A DNA stretch of 64,000 nucleotides from Corynebacterium sanguinis (GCF_007641235.1 NZ_CP038157.1:1612001-1676000); one strand, 5' to 3'; numbered from the stretch's first letter, positions 46,065 to 55,639 are shown. Notes: generated from the letters alone by a model not told the origin. Translations and numbers: made by a program.

Positions 46065-48164
46065 TCAACTCCCGGCCGTCTCCTCCAAGAGGGGGCCGAG
46101 GTGGTGCCAGATAAGCGGTGCCAGAGTGAGAGAGTAAGCGTTGGAGATGTGGTTCTGGTCCCGGTAGACGGTGACGTTTCCGATCACGGGCGGGCACAGC
46201 CCGTCGGGACAGTACCAGCCGGAGGTGTCCACCATGTGGCGCATGGCGTCCGCATCGGAGTAGTCGGCGGCCGGGTCTTCGGGCGAGTACATCGTCGTGG
46301 CGGGCATGCTGCATTCGGCGACCGAGCCGCCGTTGACTACACAGCCGTTGGGGTTCAAGGGGGTCCCGTCGGCATCGAAAATCCACGGGTTGTCTCTGAG
46401 CCCGAGAAACGGGATCTCGGCCTCGGCGAAGGCATCCCACACCTCCACGTACTCCGGGGGAACGGAATCCGTGGATGGGCTCGCTTCTCCGGCTGAGCCG
46501 GCCGGGCGTGTCGAGGTAGAGACCACCACGGCCGGGTCGAGGGATGCGAGCTCGTTGAATGTGTTGAGCGACCACTTCGCGCACCGGTGGCTGACCAGGT
46601 CTCCGGGGGTAAACACCATCGGGCACGTCTGGCGGATGAAAGTGATGACCTTAAACCCGTGTTTCTTGCCCAGCTCGTCGAGTGCCACACCGTATGTTTC
46701 GGCGTGGGAGCCGCCGACCAAGGCCACGGTTGTTTCGGCCTCGGGGTCTCCGTAGACGCAATCTGCTTCCGGCGCGGCATCCCCCGGCTCATCCTGGGAA
46801 ATCACGCAGCCGTCGCGGAAGATGTGGGTGGTGATGCTGGAGGCCAGCATGGGTGCCGGCTGAGCAGGCACATCCGGAACTGAGGCGCCGCGCAGAGCCA
46901 TTGCCCCCGGATGCTGCTCCGCACTGGAGGGGGAATCGGCGATGGTGACGTGTCGCTCCCACATCGGTGACAGCGACAGGATCGCTGCCGTGCTGGTGGC
47001 GATGAGGACACCGCCCGCCGCCCGCGCGGCACCCGCGGGCCGCCGCAGAGAACCCAGCGCTGCCGTGACGGGTGCGTCTTGTTTCGTCGGGCGCTTGCCG
47101 TGCATGCGCAAGGGCTCCTCGACCGCCGTGTGCGTTGCCTGGGCAAGGACAATGGAAAGCGCGATAACTCCCAGGCCGACGGACAGGGGTGGAATGGTAT
47201 GCGAGCCTATGGTGACGGCGATGATCAACAGTGGCCAGTGCCATAGATAGAGGGGATAGGCGACGGAACCGAGCCAGGTAATCGGCCGCGACGAAAGAAT
47301 CGATGACACGGGATTGGCTGGGTTGCTCAGCACAATCAGTGCAGCCCCGCCAATCGGCATCAGGGTGAGCGGTCCGGGATATGCCAGGGTTGTGGGAATG
47401 ACAACACCGGTCAACGCTATCAGTGTGAGACCGCTGCCGGCGGTGAGGGCGCTGAACCGCCTCGGAATCTGCACCTGTGCGGCCAGGGCGAGCAATCCTC
47501 CCAGCGTCAGCTCCCAGGCGCGGGAAAAGAAGGAGTAATAGTTCGGTTCCGTGCCGAAAAGGCCGAAGCGCGATGCCCAGCTCAACGATGCCACGGTCAC
47601 CACCACGAGCAACGCGATGGTCCCGCGTCGCACCCAGGTTCGGGATATGCCCGTCCGAGTGACAAGCACTGCAATGACCGTTCCGAGCAGGATGGCGGCG
47701 AGATAGAACTGCCCCTGAATGCTGATGGACCACAAGTGCTGCAGCGGCGATGCTTCCGGGCTCACAGCGGCGTAATCAGAGCCCTGGGCGGCGAGCTCGC
47801 GGTTCTGGGCGAAGAAGATGGTGGCGGTGAACTGCCGCAGGAGTTCTCCGCTCACCAGTCCCGGAACGAGCGCGAACACGAGGATGACGGTCGCCGCCAG
47901 TACCACCACCAGCGAGGGTATGAGACGGCGGGCGGTGCGCCACATGGGCCACCACGGATTTACGCGGGGGTTCTCGCGTAGCGCGTAGCGCACCTGTGAC
48001 CCGACGAAGAAGTACCCCGAGAGGAAAAGGAACACGTCCACACCGCCGGATACGCGCCCCACGAAAATATGGAACACCACGACGAGGGCGATGGCGATGC
48101 CGCGCAAACCTTCGAGGTCGTTGCGGAATTGGGGGGTGCTACTGGCTGCCCTCCCACTGTCCAT
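46065..48164 (-). CDS. OafA-type acyltransferase with C-terminal SGNH domain
   Basis: A 699-residue protein. The N-terminal 390 residues form an acyltransferase-3 membrane domain with about ten to eleven segments (DLEGLRGIAIALVVVFHIF with its key His, and GVDVFLFLSGYF). The C-terminal part is an extracellular SGNH hydrolase-like domain. Its Ser block is VGGSHAETYG, with Gly in place of the usual Asp, and its His block is DQNHIS. Such proteins O-acetylate cell-wall glycans or surface polymers; the target is unknown. AGGAGG 6 nt before ATG 48164 fixes the start. Confidence 0.87.
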   Translation of the reverse strand: MDSGRAASSTPQFRNDLEGLRGIAIALVVVFHIFVGRVSGGVDVFLFLSGYFFVGSQVRYALRENPRVNPWWPMWRTARRLIPSLVVVLAATVILVFALVPGLVSGELLRQFTATIFFAQNRELAAQGSDYAAVSPEASPLQHLWSISIQGQFYLAAILLGTVIAVLVTRTGISRTWVRRGTIALLVVVTVASLSWASRFGLFGTEPNYYSFFSRAWELTLGGLLALAAQVQIPRRFSALTAGSGLTLIALTGVVIPTTLAYPGPLTLMPIGGAALIVLSNPANPVSSILSSRPITWLGSVAYPLYLWHWPLLIIAVTIGSHTIPPLSVGLGVIALSIVLAQATHTAVEEPLRMHGKRPTKQDAPVTAALGSLRRPAGAARAAGGVLIATSTAAILSLSPMWERHVTIADSPSSAEQHPGAMALRGASVPDVPAQPAPMLASSITTHIFRDGCVISQDEPGDAAPEADCVYGDPEAETTVALVGGSHAETYGVALDELGKKHGFKVITFIRQTCPMVFTPGDLVSHRCAKWSLNTFNELASLDPAVVVSTSTRPAGSAGEASPSTDSVPPEYVEVWDAFAEAEIPFLGLRDNPWIFDADGTPLNPNGCVVNGGSVAECSMPATTMYSPEDPAADYSDADAMRHMVDTSGWYCPDGLCPPVIGNVTVYRDQNHISNAYSLTLAPLIWHHLGPLLEETAGS

Positions 48165-48408
48165 CGCCGTCCTCCTTCCCGCGCAGGTAAGCAACGGGTA
48201 GTCTACTCCGGCCCGTTTTGGACTCTGAAACCGACCGGTTGTAAGGTAATGCAGGTTGCGCAGCGCTCTGCGTGCGCACACCCTGCGTTAGCGCCGGACC
48301 CGAGTACGCTCGACCGGCCCGTCACACGCAAGTAAATCCAAAGGGTTGAACCGGCCCGCAGACAAGCTGCGGGTGTCTGAACTGCCCAGTGACCACGAAG
48401 GACTTTTC

Positions 48409-48930
48409 ATGGCTGTCAAGATTAAGCTGCAGCGTCTCGGCAAGATCCGCAACGCCCAGTACCGCGTCGTCATCGCCGACGCACGTGCCCGCCGCGACGG
48501 CAAGGTGATCGAGAACATCGGCATCTACCACCCGAAGGAGGAGCCGTCGCTGATCCGCATCAATTCCGAGCGTGCACAGTACTGGCTCGGCGTCGGCGCC
48601 CAGCCGACCGAGCCGGTTCTCGCGCTGCTCAAGGTGACCGGCGATTGGCAGAAGCACAAGGGCCTCGACGGCGCCGAGGGCACCCTGAAGGTTGCTCCGG
48701 AGAAGCCGTCCAAGCTCGAGCTGTTCAACCAGGCTCTCGAGGAGGCCAACAACGGCCCGACCGCCGAGGCCATCACCGAGAAGCGCAAGAAGGCCAAGGA
48801 TGAGGCAGAGGCTAAGGCTGCCGCCGAGGCTGAGGCTGCTGCGAAGGCTGAGGCAGAGGCTGCCGCAGAGTCCGCAGCAGAGTCTTCCGAGGAAGCTCCG
48901 GCTGAGGAAGATGCCGCTGAGGAGAACTAG
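48409..48930 (+). CDS. rpsP: 30S ribosomal protein S16 with an extended acidic tail
   Basis: 173 residues. The S16 core (about 1-85) starts [21 protein letters not shown] and contains [19 protein letters not shown]. The remaining part is a low-complexity Ala/Glu tail from about residue 130, ending in acidic residues; corynebacterial S16 is often longer than the 80-90 residues of E. coli. AAGGAC precedes the ATG. TACGCT at about 48304 is a candidate -10, giving a leader of about 90 nt. Confidence 0.95.
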   Translation: MAVKIKLQRLGKIRNAQYRVVIADARARRDGKVIENIGIYHPKEEPSLIRINSERAQYWLGVGAQPTEPVLALLKVTGDWQKHKGLDGAEGTLKVAPEKPSKLELFNQALEEANNGPTAEAITEKRKKAKDEAEAKAAAEAEAAAKAEAEAAAESAAESSEEAPAEEDAAEEN

Positions 48931-48945
48931 TATCCGTCACTAGGT

Positions 48946-48986
48946 GACTGCAATGCACATTGTGCGTTGCAGTCTTCCTTTGTTTT
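48946..48986 (+). terminator. Strong terminator after rpsP
   Basis: GACTGCAA (48946-48953) pairs with TTGCAGTC (48967-48974), extended by an inner GCAC/GTGC stem. A T-rich tail follows. It isolates rpsP from rimM. Confidence 0.85.
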
Positions 48987-49040
48987 CGGGGTGTGGGTGG
49001 GGCGTCGATAAGCAAAAAGGCCCTGCTAGAATACGCGCTC

Positions 49041-49541
49041 ATGGAGCTGCTCATCGGCAAGGTCGTTAAATCCCACGGCATCAAGGGAGAGGTCGCCGTC
49101 GAGGTGCTTACCGATGACCCCGGCGAGCGCTTCGTCGTCGGGGAGGTGCTGACTGGCCGGCAGCCGGGCAAGGAGCGCGAGCTGACCATCAAGACGCTGC
49201 GACCGCACCAAAACCGCCTGCTGATGAGCTTTGAAGAGGTGCCCGACCGCACGCAGGCGGACTCGCTGCGCGGGATGCAGTTCTTCGCCCCGCCGCTCGA
49301 GCGCGAGGAGGACTCGGAGGAGTTCTACGACCACGAGCTCATCGGGCTCAAGGTGATCCACGAGGGCCGCGAAGTCGGTGAGGTCACCGGCGTGATGGAC
49401 ACGCCGAACCGGAAGATCCTGGAGATCGACTACGACGGCCGCGAGGTGTTAGTCCCGTTCGTGATCGACTTCGTTCCGGAGATTGATCTGGGCGAGCAGA
49501 CGCTGACGATCACCCCGCCGGAGGGCCTGCTGGATGTCTAA
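49041..49541 (+). CDS. rimM: Ribosome maturation factor RimM
   Basis: A 166-residue 16S processing factor that binds S19. The N-terminal barrel starts MELLIGKVVKSHGIKGEVAVEVLTDDP. The PRC domain has the HELIGLKV motif and ends near EVLVPFVIDFVPEIDL. TAGAAT at 49027-49032 is 8 nt before the ATG, so the message is probably leaderless. It overlaps trmD by 8 bp. Confidence 0.94.
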   Translation: MELLIGKVVKSHGIKGEVAVEVLTDDPGERFVVGEVLTGRQPGKERELTIKTLRPHQNRLLMSFEEVPDRTQADSLRGMQFFAPPLEREEDSEEFYDHELIGLKVIHEGREVGEVTGVMDTPNRKILEIDYDGREVLVPFVIDFVPEIDLGEQTLTITPPEGLLDV

Positions 49542-50565
49542 GCTGCGCCTGGACATCATCACCATCTTCCCCGAGTACCTCGAGCCGCTGCGCCACGCTC
49601 TGCTGGGCAGGGCGATTGAGCAGGGGATCCTCACCGTCGCCATCCACAACCTGCGCGATTGGGCGACGGGCCGGCACAAGTCCGTCGACGCGCCGCCGTT
49701 GGGTGGTGGGCCCGGGATGGTGATGAAGCCCGAGGTGTGGGGGCCCGCCCTCGACGCCGTTGCTGCCGGGCGCGAGGGGTTCGAGATCGACTCGGCTGCG
49801 GCGCACCGCAACGACAAGGCGCGTCACGACGACGTGGCAAGAGTCGCGCCCCGCCCGTACGAGGCGCAGGATCAGGACCGCTCCCTGCCGCTGCTGCTCG
49901 TGCCCACCCCGGCCGGCACGCCGTTTACGCAGGCGGACGCGCAGGCGTTCTCGCGCGAGGAGCATATTGTGATCGCGTGCGGCCGCTACGAGGGCATCGA
50001 CCAGCGCGTGTTCGAGGACGCGCGGAAGCGCTACAGGGTGCGCGAGGTCTCCATCGGCGACTACGTGCTCATCGGCGGCGAGGTGGCCGCGCTCGTCATC
50101 GCCGAGGCCGTCACCCGGTTGATCCCGGGCGTGCTGGGAAACACGGAGAGCCACGAGGAGGACTCCTTTTCCGACGGCCTGCTCGAAGGCCCCGCGTACA
50201 CCAAGCCCAGGCAGTGGCGCGGCATCGACGCCCCGGAGGTGCTGCTCTCCGGCGATCACGCCAAGGTGCGCAGGTGGCGCCGCGACCAGGCCCTGCTGCG
50301 CACCCAGCGGGTGCGACCCGAGCTGCTGGAGCATGCCGAGCTTGACGCGGCGGATGAGTTTACGCTTCACGCCCGCGAGGTGGAGCTCGTTATCGACGCC
50401 GAGATCGCGGATGCAGAGCGCGCTGTGCGCAAGGCGCTGCGCCGATCGGGCGTCGAGGTCGACTCGGTCGAGGTGGCCGGCGCGCGCGTGATCGTGCGGG
50501 GGCGCACGGCGTTGAGCGAGGGGGACGTGAAAAAGGTCGTCGATAAGGCGCGGCGAGTGCTGTAA
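49534..50565 (+). CDS. trmD: tRNA (guanine37-N1)-methyltransferase with C-terminal extension
   Basis: 343 residues; most TrmD proteins have 230-280. The SPOUT knot is seen in GGGPGMVMKPE, EEHIVIACGRYEGIDQRV, SIGDYVLIGGEVAALV and the family motif EEDSFSDGLLEGPAYTKP. It methylates G37 of several tRNAs to prevent frameshifting. The core ends around residue 260. A 70-80 residue tail follows, with alternating acidic and basic residues (VIDAEIADAERAVRKALRRS), whose role I do not recognise. Confidence 0.93.
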   Translation: MSKLRLDIITIFPEYLEPLRHALLGRAIEQGILTVAIHNLRDWATGRHKSVDAPPLGGGPGMVMKPEVWGPALDAVAAGREGFEIDSAAAHRNDKARHDDVARVAPRPYEAQDQDRSLPLLLVPTPAGTPFTQADAQAFSREEHIVIACGRYEGIDQRVFEDARKRYRVREVSIGDYVLIGGEVAALVIAEAVTRLIPGVLGNTESHEEDSFSDGLLEGPAYTKPRQWRGIDAPEVLLSGDHAKVRRWRRDQALLRTQRVRPELLEHAELDAADEFTLHAREVELVIDAEIADAERAVRKALRRSGVEVDSVEVAGARVIVRGRTALSEGDVKKVVDKARRVL

Positions 50566-50591
50566 AAGGCGGCTGCGATACACTCACACGA

Positions 50592-52859
50592 ATGACCACC
50601 ATCGCAGCCACCATCGCGACAGAACTCGGCGCCACGCAGGCGCAGGTAGACACCGCCCTGGCCCTTTTGGCCGAGGGCAACACCGTGCCGTTCATTTCCC
50701 GCTACCGCAAGGAAGCCACCGGCGGGCTTGACGACGCTCAACTGCGCCACATCGAACAACGCCACGCCTACCTCGCCGAGCTGGAGGATCGCCGCGCCAC
50801 CGTGCTCGCCGCTATCGAAGAGCAGGGCAAACTCACCGACGAGCTACGCGCCCAGGTCCTCGCCGCCGACACTAAAGCGCGCCTGGAGGACCTCTACCTG
50901 CCGTACAAGAAGCGCCGCGCCACGAAGGCGGACATCGCGCGCGAGGCGGGCCTGGACAACCTGCTGAGCACACTTATCGACGCCCCCTCGTCCGACCCGG
51001 AGGTCACGGCCGCGGGCTTTGTCACCGAGGGCTTCCCGGACGCGAAAAGCGCGCTCGACGGCGCCCGCGTGATCCTCGCGGAGCGTCTCGCGCTCGACGC
51101 CGACCTGGTGGGGGCGCTGCGCGAGCGCTTCTTCAACACCGCGACGATGCGCGCCAGCGTCATCGCGGGCAAGGAGAGCGACGGGGCGAAGTTCAAGGAC
51201 TACTTCGACTTCGCCGAGCCTCTCGACACCCTGCCCAGCCACCGCATCCTCGCCCTGTTCCGCGCCGAAAATGAGGGGGTGCTCACCCTGTTGCTCGATC
51301 CGGGCGAGGAGGAGGTCTTTACCGGCATGATTGCCCGCCACGCGGACCTCGCGGTAAAAGAGTCGTCGTGGCTGGCCAAGAGCGTCGGGTGGGCGTGGCG
51401 CACCAAGCTGCAGGTTTCCGCCACGGTGGACGCGCGGATGCGCCTGAAGGAAAAGGCCGAGCTCGGCGCGCTGGAAGTGTTCTCCACAAACCTGCGCGAT
51501 GTGTTGCTCGCCGCCCCAGCGGGCCAGCGCGTCACACTCGCGCTCGATCCCGGTTACCGCAACGGGGTCAAGTGCGCCGTGGTCGACGGCACCGGAAAGG
51601 TGCTCGAGACGGCCATTGTCTACCCGCACCAGCCCCAGAACCGCTGGGCGGAGGCCGTCGAGAAGCTGTCCACCATGGCGGCGGCCCACCGCGCGGAGCT
51701 CATCGCGGTGGGCAACGGCACCGCGAGCCGCGAATCGGAAAAGCTCGCCGGCGAGGTGGCGGATCTCATCGCCCGCGCCGGCGGTACGCGGCCGACGCCG
51801 GTGATGGTGTCCGAGTCGGGCGCGTCGGTCTACTCCGCCTCCGAGATCGCTGCGGCCGAGTTCCCGGACATGGACGTCTCGTTGCGCTCTGCGGTCTCCA
51901 TCGCGCGGCGCTTGCAGGACCCTTTGGCGGAACTGGTCAAGGTCGATCCGAAGTCGATCGGGGTGGGGCAGTACCAGCACGACGTGAACCAGGCCGCGCT
52001 CGCCCACGCGCTCGATGCCGTGGTCGAGGATGCGGTCAACGCCGTGGGCGTGGATCTCAACACCGCCTCGGTGCCGCTGCTCGAGCGGGTCGCCGGGATT
52101 AGCGCGACGCTGGCGAAAAACATCGTTGACTACCGCGACGAGCACGGGGCGTTTCACACGCGCAAGGAGCTGACCCAGGTGCCCCGCCTCGGGCCGAAGG
52201 CTTTCGAGCAGGCGGCGGGGTTCATGCGCATCCGGGGAGGGGGCGATCCGCTCGATGCTTCGGCTGTGCACCCGGAGGCCTACCCGGTGGTCGAGCGCAT
52301 CGCCGCGTCGACGGGCCTGGACACCCAGGCGCTGATCGGCAACACCGCAGTTCTTACGCGATTGAGCGCCGCGGACTTCGCCGACGACACCTTCGGCGTT
52401 CCCACCGTCACCGACATCATTTCCGAGTTGGAGAAGCCGGGCCGCGACCCGCGTCCGGAGTTCGTCACGGCCGCGTTCAAGGAGGGGGTGCACAAGGTCT
52501 CGGACCTCACTCCGGGCATGATCCTGGAGGGCACCGTCACCAACGTCGCCGCCTTCGGTGCCTTCGTCGATGTCGGGGTGCACCAGGACGGTCTGGTCCA
52601 CGTCTCGGCGATGAGCCGGAAATTCGTTTCCGACCCGCACGAGGTGGTCCGCTCGGGACAGGTGGTCACGGTCAAAGTGATGGAGGTCGACGTCGAACGC
52701 CAGCGCATCGGGCTGTCGCTACGGCTTGACGACGACCCCGGCAACGCAACCCCGCCCGCGAAGGCGGGGCGGCGTTCGGGTGGGCGTCGACAAGCGAAGC
52801 CCGCGTCGGGGTCGATGGCCGAGGCCCTTAAGCAGGCGGGATTTGGTAAAGGCCGCTGA
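50592..52859 (+). CDS. Tex-like RNA-binding protein
   Basis: A 755-residue Tex/YhgF family protein. In order it has an N-terminal helical region, a YqgF-like RNase H fold (LALDPGYRNGVKCAVVDG, AVGNGTASRESE), helix-hairpin-helix motifs (NTASVPLLERVAGISATLAKNIV) and an S1 domain at about 640-710 (GMILEGTVTNVAAFGAFVDVGV). A basic tail closes it. It is implicated in RNA handling and transcription in other bacteria. TACACT at 50579-50584 is 7 nt before the ATG (leaderless). Confidence 0.9.
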   Translation: MTTIAATIATELGATQAQVDTALALLAEGNTVPFISRYRKEATGGLDDAQLRHIEQRHAYLAELEDRRATVLAAIEEQGKLTDELRAQVLAADTKARLEDLYLPYKKRRATKADIAREAGLDNLLSTLIDAPSSDPEVTAAGFVTEGFPDAKSALDGARVILAERLALDADLVGALRERFFNTATMRASVIAGKESDGAKFKDYFDFAEPLDTLPSHRILALFRAENEGVLTLLLDPGEEEVFTGMIARHADLAVKESSWLAKSVGWAWRTKLQVSATVDARMRLKEKAELGALEVFSTNLRDVLLAAPAGQRVTLALDPGYRNGVKCAVVDGTGKVLETAIVYPHQPQNRWAEAVEKLSTMAAAHRAELIAVGNGTASRESEKLAGEVADLIARAGGTRPTPVMVSESGASVYSASEIAAAEFPDMDVSLRSAVSIARRLQDPLAELVKVDPKSIGVGQYQHDVNQAALAHALDAVVEDAVNAVGVDLNTASVPLLERVAGISATLAKNIVDYRDEHGAFHTRKELTQVPRLGPKAFEQAAGFMRIRGGGDPLDASAVHPEAYPVVERIAASTGLDTQALIGNTAVLTRLSAADFADDTFGVPTVTDIISELEKPGRDPRPEFVTAAFKEGVHKVSDLTPGMILEGTVTNVAAFGAFVDVGVHQDGLVHVSAMSRKFVSDPHEVVRSGQVVTVKVMEVDVERQRIGLSLRLDDDPGNATPPAKAGRRSGGRRQAKPASGSMAEALKQAGFGKGR

Positions 52860-52966
52860 GGCTCTGTAAACTCACTCAGGTTGTTGTAGGCGACACGAAC
52901 CGGTCGAGCGCTCGTAATTCGGGCGCCGCTAGGGTCCTCTGTCCGTAAACGAAAAGGATTGCTTCC

Positions 52967-53314
52967 ATGAGCAATGGCATTATTGACCTCGTCGACGCAG
53001 GTCAGCTGCGCGAGGATATCCCGAACTTCCGCCCGGGCGACACCCTCGGCGTGCACGTCAAGGTTATCGAGGGTTCCGTGACCCGTACCCAGCTCTTCGA
53101 GGGCTTCGTTGTGCGCCGCCAGGGCGGCGGCATCCGCGAGACCTTCACGGTGCGCAAGATCTCCTTCGGCATCGGCGTTGAGCGTACCTTCCCGGTGCAC
53201 TCCCCGAACATCGAGAAGATCGAGGTGCTGCGCAAGGGTGACGTGCGCCGCGCGAAGCTGTACTACATGCGCGATCTGCGCGGCAAGGCAGCCCGCATCA
53301 AGGAGCGCCGCTAG
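52967..53314 (+). CDS. rplS: 50S ribosomal protein L19
   Basis: A 115-residue protein at the 30S/50S interface. Family segments are [38 protein letters not shown] and [18 protein letters not shown], ending [24 protein letters not shown] lies about 8 nt before the ATG. The 107 bp upstream separate it from the Tex gene and probably hold its own promoter. A clear terminator follows. Confidence 0.97.
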   Translation: MSNGIIDLVDAGQLREDIPNFRPGDTLGVHVKVIEGSVTRTQLFEGFVVRRQGGGIRETFTVRKISFGIGVERTFPVHSPNIEKIEVLRKGDVRRAKLYYMRDLRGKAARIKERR

Positions 53315-53335
53315 TTTTCACTGGCTCGCGCCTGA

Positions 53336-53364
53336 CCCCGTCCACGTTTGTGGGCGGGGTTTTT
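53336..53364 (+). terminator. Terminator after rplS
   Basis: CCCCGTCCAC (53336-53345) pairs with GTGGGCGGGG (53350-53359), followed by a T-run. Confidence 0.85.
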
Positions 53365-53465
53365 GTGTGTAGGCGGTGGTCCTGTCTGCGCGTGTGTGGG
53401 GGTTTCCGCTGCTGTTGCGGGGTTCGCTGCTGATCCTGTCCGTGCGGGTGGGTTTGTGCGCGGTT

Positions 53466-53812
53466 TGGACTGCGCAATTTAAGTGGTTCGCCGTTTCGCG
53501 ACCTGGGGTTTTGCTTACGGTTCGTGGCTAATTGCGCAGTCTAAACTGCGCAGACCGCGGCCGGCATCCAAGCGCGTGGCCAAGACTCTCTCGCGCACTA
53601 TGGACTGCGTAATTTACGCGTCCCGCCAGAACGCGACCTGGGGTTTTGCCGACAGGGCGCGGCAAATTGCGCAGTCCAAACCACGCAGACCTTTGCCGGT
53701 GTCCAAGCCCGTGGCCGGGATTCCCCGCGCACTGTGGACTGCGCAATTTACGTATACCGCCATTACGCGACCTGGGATTTTTCCAACAACCCGCGCCAAA
53801 TTACGCAGTCCA
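53466..53812. repeat. Cluster B of the palindromic element, three copies, about 134-bp period
   Basis: Three 78-bp elements lie at 53466-53543, 53601-53678 and 53735-53812. They have the same arms as cluster A (TGGACTGCGCAATTTA and its complement on the right) and the shared inner motif GCGACCTGGG. AACYGCGC or a variant follows the right arm. The DNA between the elements differs from that in cluster A, so only the 78-80 bp unit is the common element. Apart from the rplS terminator, the 550-bp gap between rplS and lepB holds nothing else. Confidence 0.87.
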
Positions 53813-53864
53813 AACCGCGCTGCCTCCCACCGCCGCCCAAGGTCGCGCTGCTAAGGTGTTGCGG

Positions 53865-54590
53865 GTGAGTAACAGGAATCAGCCCGAGGCCGAAAAGCAG
53901 ATGCCGTGGTACATCGAGATCCCGGTGGTCATCGCGCTGACCTTGGCGTTCATCTTCATCATCCAGACGTTCATCGGCCGCATGTACGTCATCCCCTCGG
54001 CCTCGATGGAGCCCACGCTGCACGGCTTCAACGGCACTGGCGACCGCGTGGCGGTGGAGAAAGTCAGCTACTACTTCCGCGACCCGGCACCGGGCGACGT
54101 CGTCGTGTTCGAGGGCACGGACGCGTGGAACTCCAGCTACGTTTCCACCCGCTCGGACAACCCGCTCGTGGCGGGTCTGCAGACCGTCGGTTCCTGGGTT
54201 GGTCTCGTGCCCCCGGACGAGAACAACCTGGTCAAGCGCATCATCGCCGAGGGCGGGCAGACCGTGTCGTGCCAGGCGGGCGACCCCGCCGTGATGGTCG
54301 ATGGCGCCCCGATCGACCAGTCGTACATTCTGCAGCCGCCGGAGAACCCGATCAACCCGGCGACCGGCTCGCGGGAGTGCGGCGGTGATTACTTTGGCCC
54401 GGTCACCGTGCCGGAGGGGCACTACTTCATGATGGGCGACAACCGCACCAACTCGCTCGACTCCCGCGCGCACATGGTCGATGAACTCCAGGGCACGATC
54501 CCGCGCGAGAACCTGCGCGGCAAGGTCGCCGCCGTGGTGTTCCCGCTGAACCGCTTCGGCGGCGTCGCGTCGCCCGACATCCAGGGCTAA
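53865..54590 (+). CDS. lepB: Signal peptidase I
   Basis: A 241-residue membrane serine protease cutting signal peptides. One membrane anchor (about residues 18-36) precedes the catalytic Ser47 in IPSASMEPTLHG. The Lys is in LVKRIIAEGG and the box E motif is MGDNRTNSLDSR. GTG 53865 is chosen because TAAGGT at 53852-53857 ends 7 nt before it (leaderless). The stop abuts the rnhB start. Confidence 0.93.
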   Translation: MSNRNQPEAEKQMPWYIEIPVVIALTLAFIFIIQTFIGRMYVIPSASMEPTLHGFNGTGDRVAVEKVSYYFRDPAPGDVVVFEGTDAWNSSYVSTRSDNPLVAGLQTVGSWVGLVPPDENNLVKRIIAEGGQTVSCQAGDPAVMVDGAPIDQSYILQPPENPINPATGSRECGGDYFGPVTVPEGHYFMMGDNRTNSLDSRAHMVDELQGTIPRENLRGKVAAVVFPLNRFGGVASPDIQG

Positions 54591-55232
54591 GTGCGCCGGC
54601 TGAAACAGCTGCGGACCTACGAGGTCGCGCTGGACAAGGCCGGCCTCGGCCCGGTCGCGGGTGTCGACGAGGCCGGCCGCGGCGCCTGCTTCGGCCCCGT
54701 CACCATCGCCGCCTGCGTGCTGCCGCCGCGCCCGATCGCCCAGCTCGATCGCTTGACGGACTCCAAGCAGCTAGCCCCCTCCACGCGTGCCTCGCTTTAC
54801 GACGCCATCTGCGACGTCGCCGATAGCTTCGCGGTGGTGCACATCTCCGCCGCCGAGATCGACAGGCGGGGCATACAGGTGGCGAATGTGGATGGCGCTC
54901 GTCGGGCCGTCGCAAAGCTTGATGCGCGCCCTGGCTACGTGCTTGTCGACGCCCTGCGCGTGTCCGGGCTAACCGCCCCGCAGCTGCCGATCATCGGCGG
55001 CGACTACACCGCGCGCTGTATCGCCGCGGCGAGCGTGCTGGCGAAAGTCTCGCGCGACAGGCTGGTCACCGAGATGGCGCAGCGCTACGCCGACTACGGC
55101 ATCGCCGGGCACAAGGGCTACGGCACGCAAGCGCACATGGCTGCGGTGCGTCGCCACGGTGCGAGCCCGGAGCATCGTTATAGTTATGCCAACGTGAGAC
55201 AAGCCCACGAGTACTTTATGAGGTCACAATGA
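54591..55232 (+). CDS. rnhB: Ribonuclease HII
   Basis: A 213-residue enzyme removing RNA and single ribonucleotides from DNA. The catalytic carboxylates are in GVDEAGRGACFGP and YVLVDALRV; further motifs are DSKQL and GGDYTARCIAAASVLAKVSRD. A GTG start follows the lepB stop without a gap. It overlaps the DUF2469 gene by 4 bp (ATGA). Confidence 0.95.
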   Translation: MRRLKQLRTYEVALDKAGLGPVAGVDEAGRGACFGPVTIAACVLPPRPIAQLDRLTDSKQLAPSTRASLYDAICDVADSFAVVHISAAEIDRRGIQVANVDGARRAVAKLDARPGYVLVDALRVSGLTAPQLPIIGGDYTARCIAAASVLAKVSRDRLVTEMAQRYADYGIAGHKGYGTQAHMAAVRRHGASPEHRYSYANVRQAHEYFMRSQ

Positions 55233-55537
55233 GCGCAGAGGAACTGGACAACTACGAGGCAGAGGTCGAACTCTCCCTGTACCGCGAGTACCGCGACGTG
55301 GTCAGCCAGTTCTCCTACGTGGTGGAAACGGATCGCCGCTTCTACCTGGCCAACGCCGTCGAGCTGATCCCGCACACCGAGGGCAGCGACGTGTACTACG
55401 AGGTGCGCATGTCGGACTGCTGGGTGTGGGACATGTACCGGGCGGTGCGATTCGTGCGCTACGTGCGCGTGATCACCTTCAAGGACGTCAACATCGAAGA
55501 GCTGGACAAGCCCGATCTGACCTTCCCGGAGCGCTAG
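55229..55537 (+). CDS. DUF2469 family protein
   Basis: A 102-residue acidic protein strongly conserved next to rnhB in actinobacteria. It starts MSAEELDNYEAEVELSLYREY and has the aromatic-rich core YYEVRMSDCWVWDMYRAVRFVRYVRV. Function is unknown. Translation is coupled to rnhB and a terminator follows. Confidence 0.9.
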   Translation: MSAEELDNYEAEVELSLYREYRDVVSQFSYVVETDRRFYLANAVELIPHTEGSDVYYEVRMSDCWVWDMYRAVRFVRYVRVITFKDVNIEELDKPDLTFPER

Positions 55538-55554
55538 CGTTTTAACCCTTTTTG

Positions 55555-55584
55555 ACCCCCGGCGGGAACCACGCGGGGGTTTTT
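55555..55584 (+). terminator. Terminator after the DUF2469 gene
   Basis: ACCCCC (55555-55560) pairs with GGGGGT (55575-55580), followed by a T-run. It closes the lepB-rnhB-DUF2469 unit. Confidence 0.8.
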
Positions 55585-55639
55585 CCAGTCCAATGAGTGC
55601 AACGACATTCGCTGCATCTCTTGGGGGGACAACACAACA

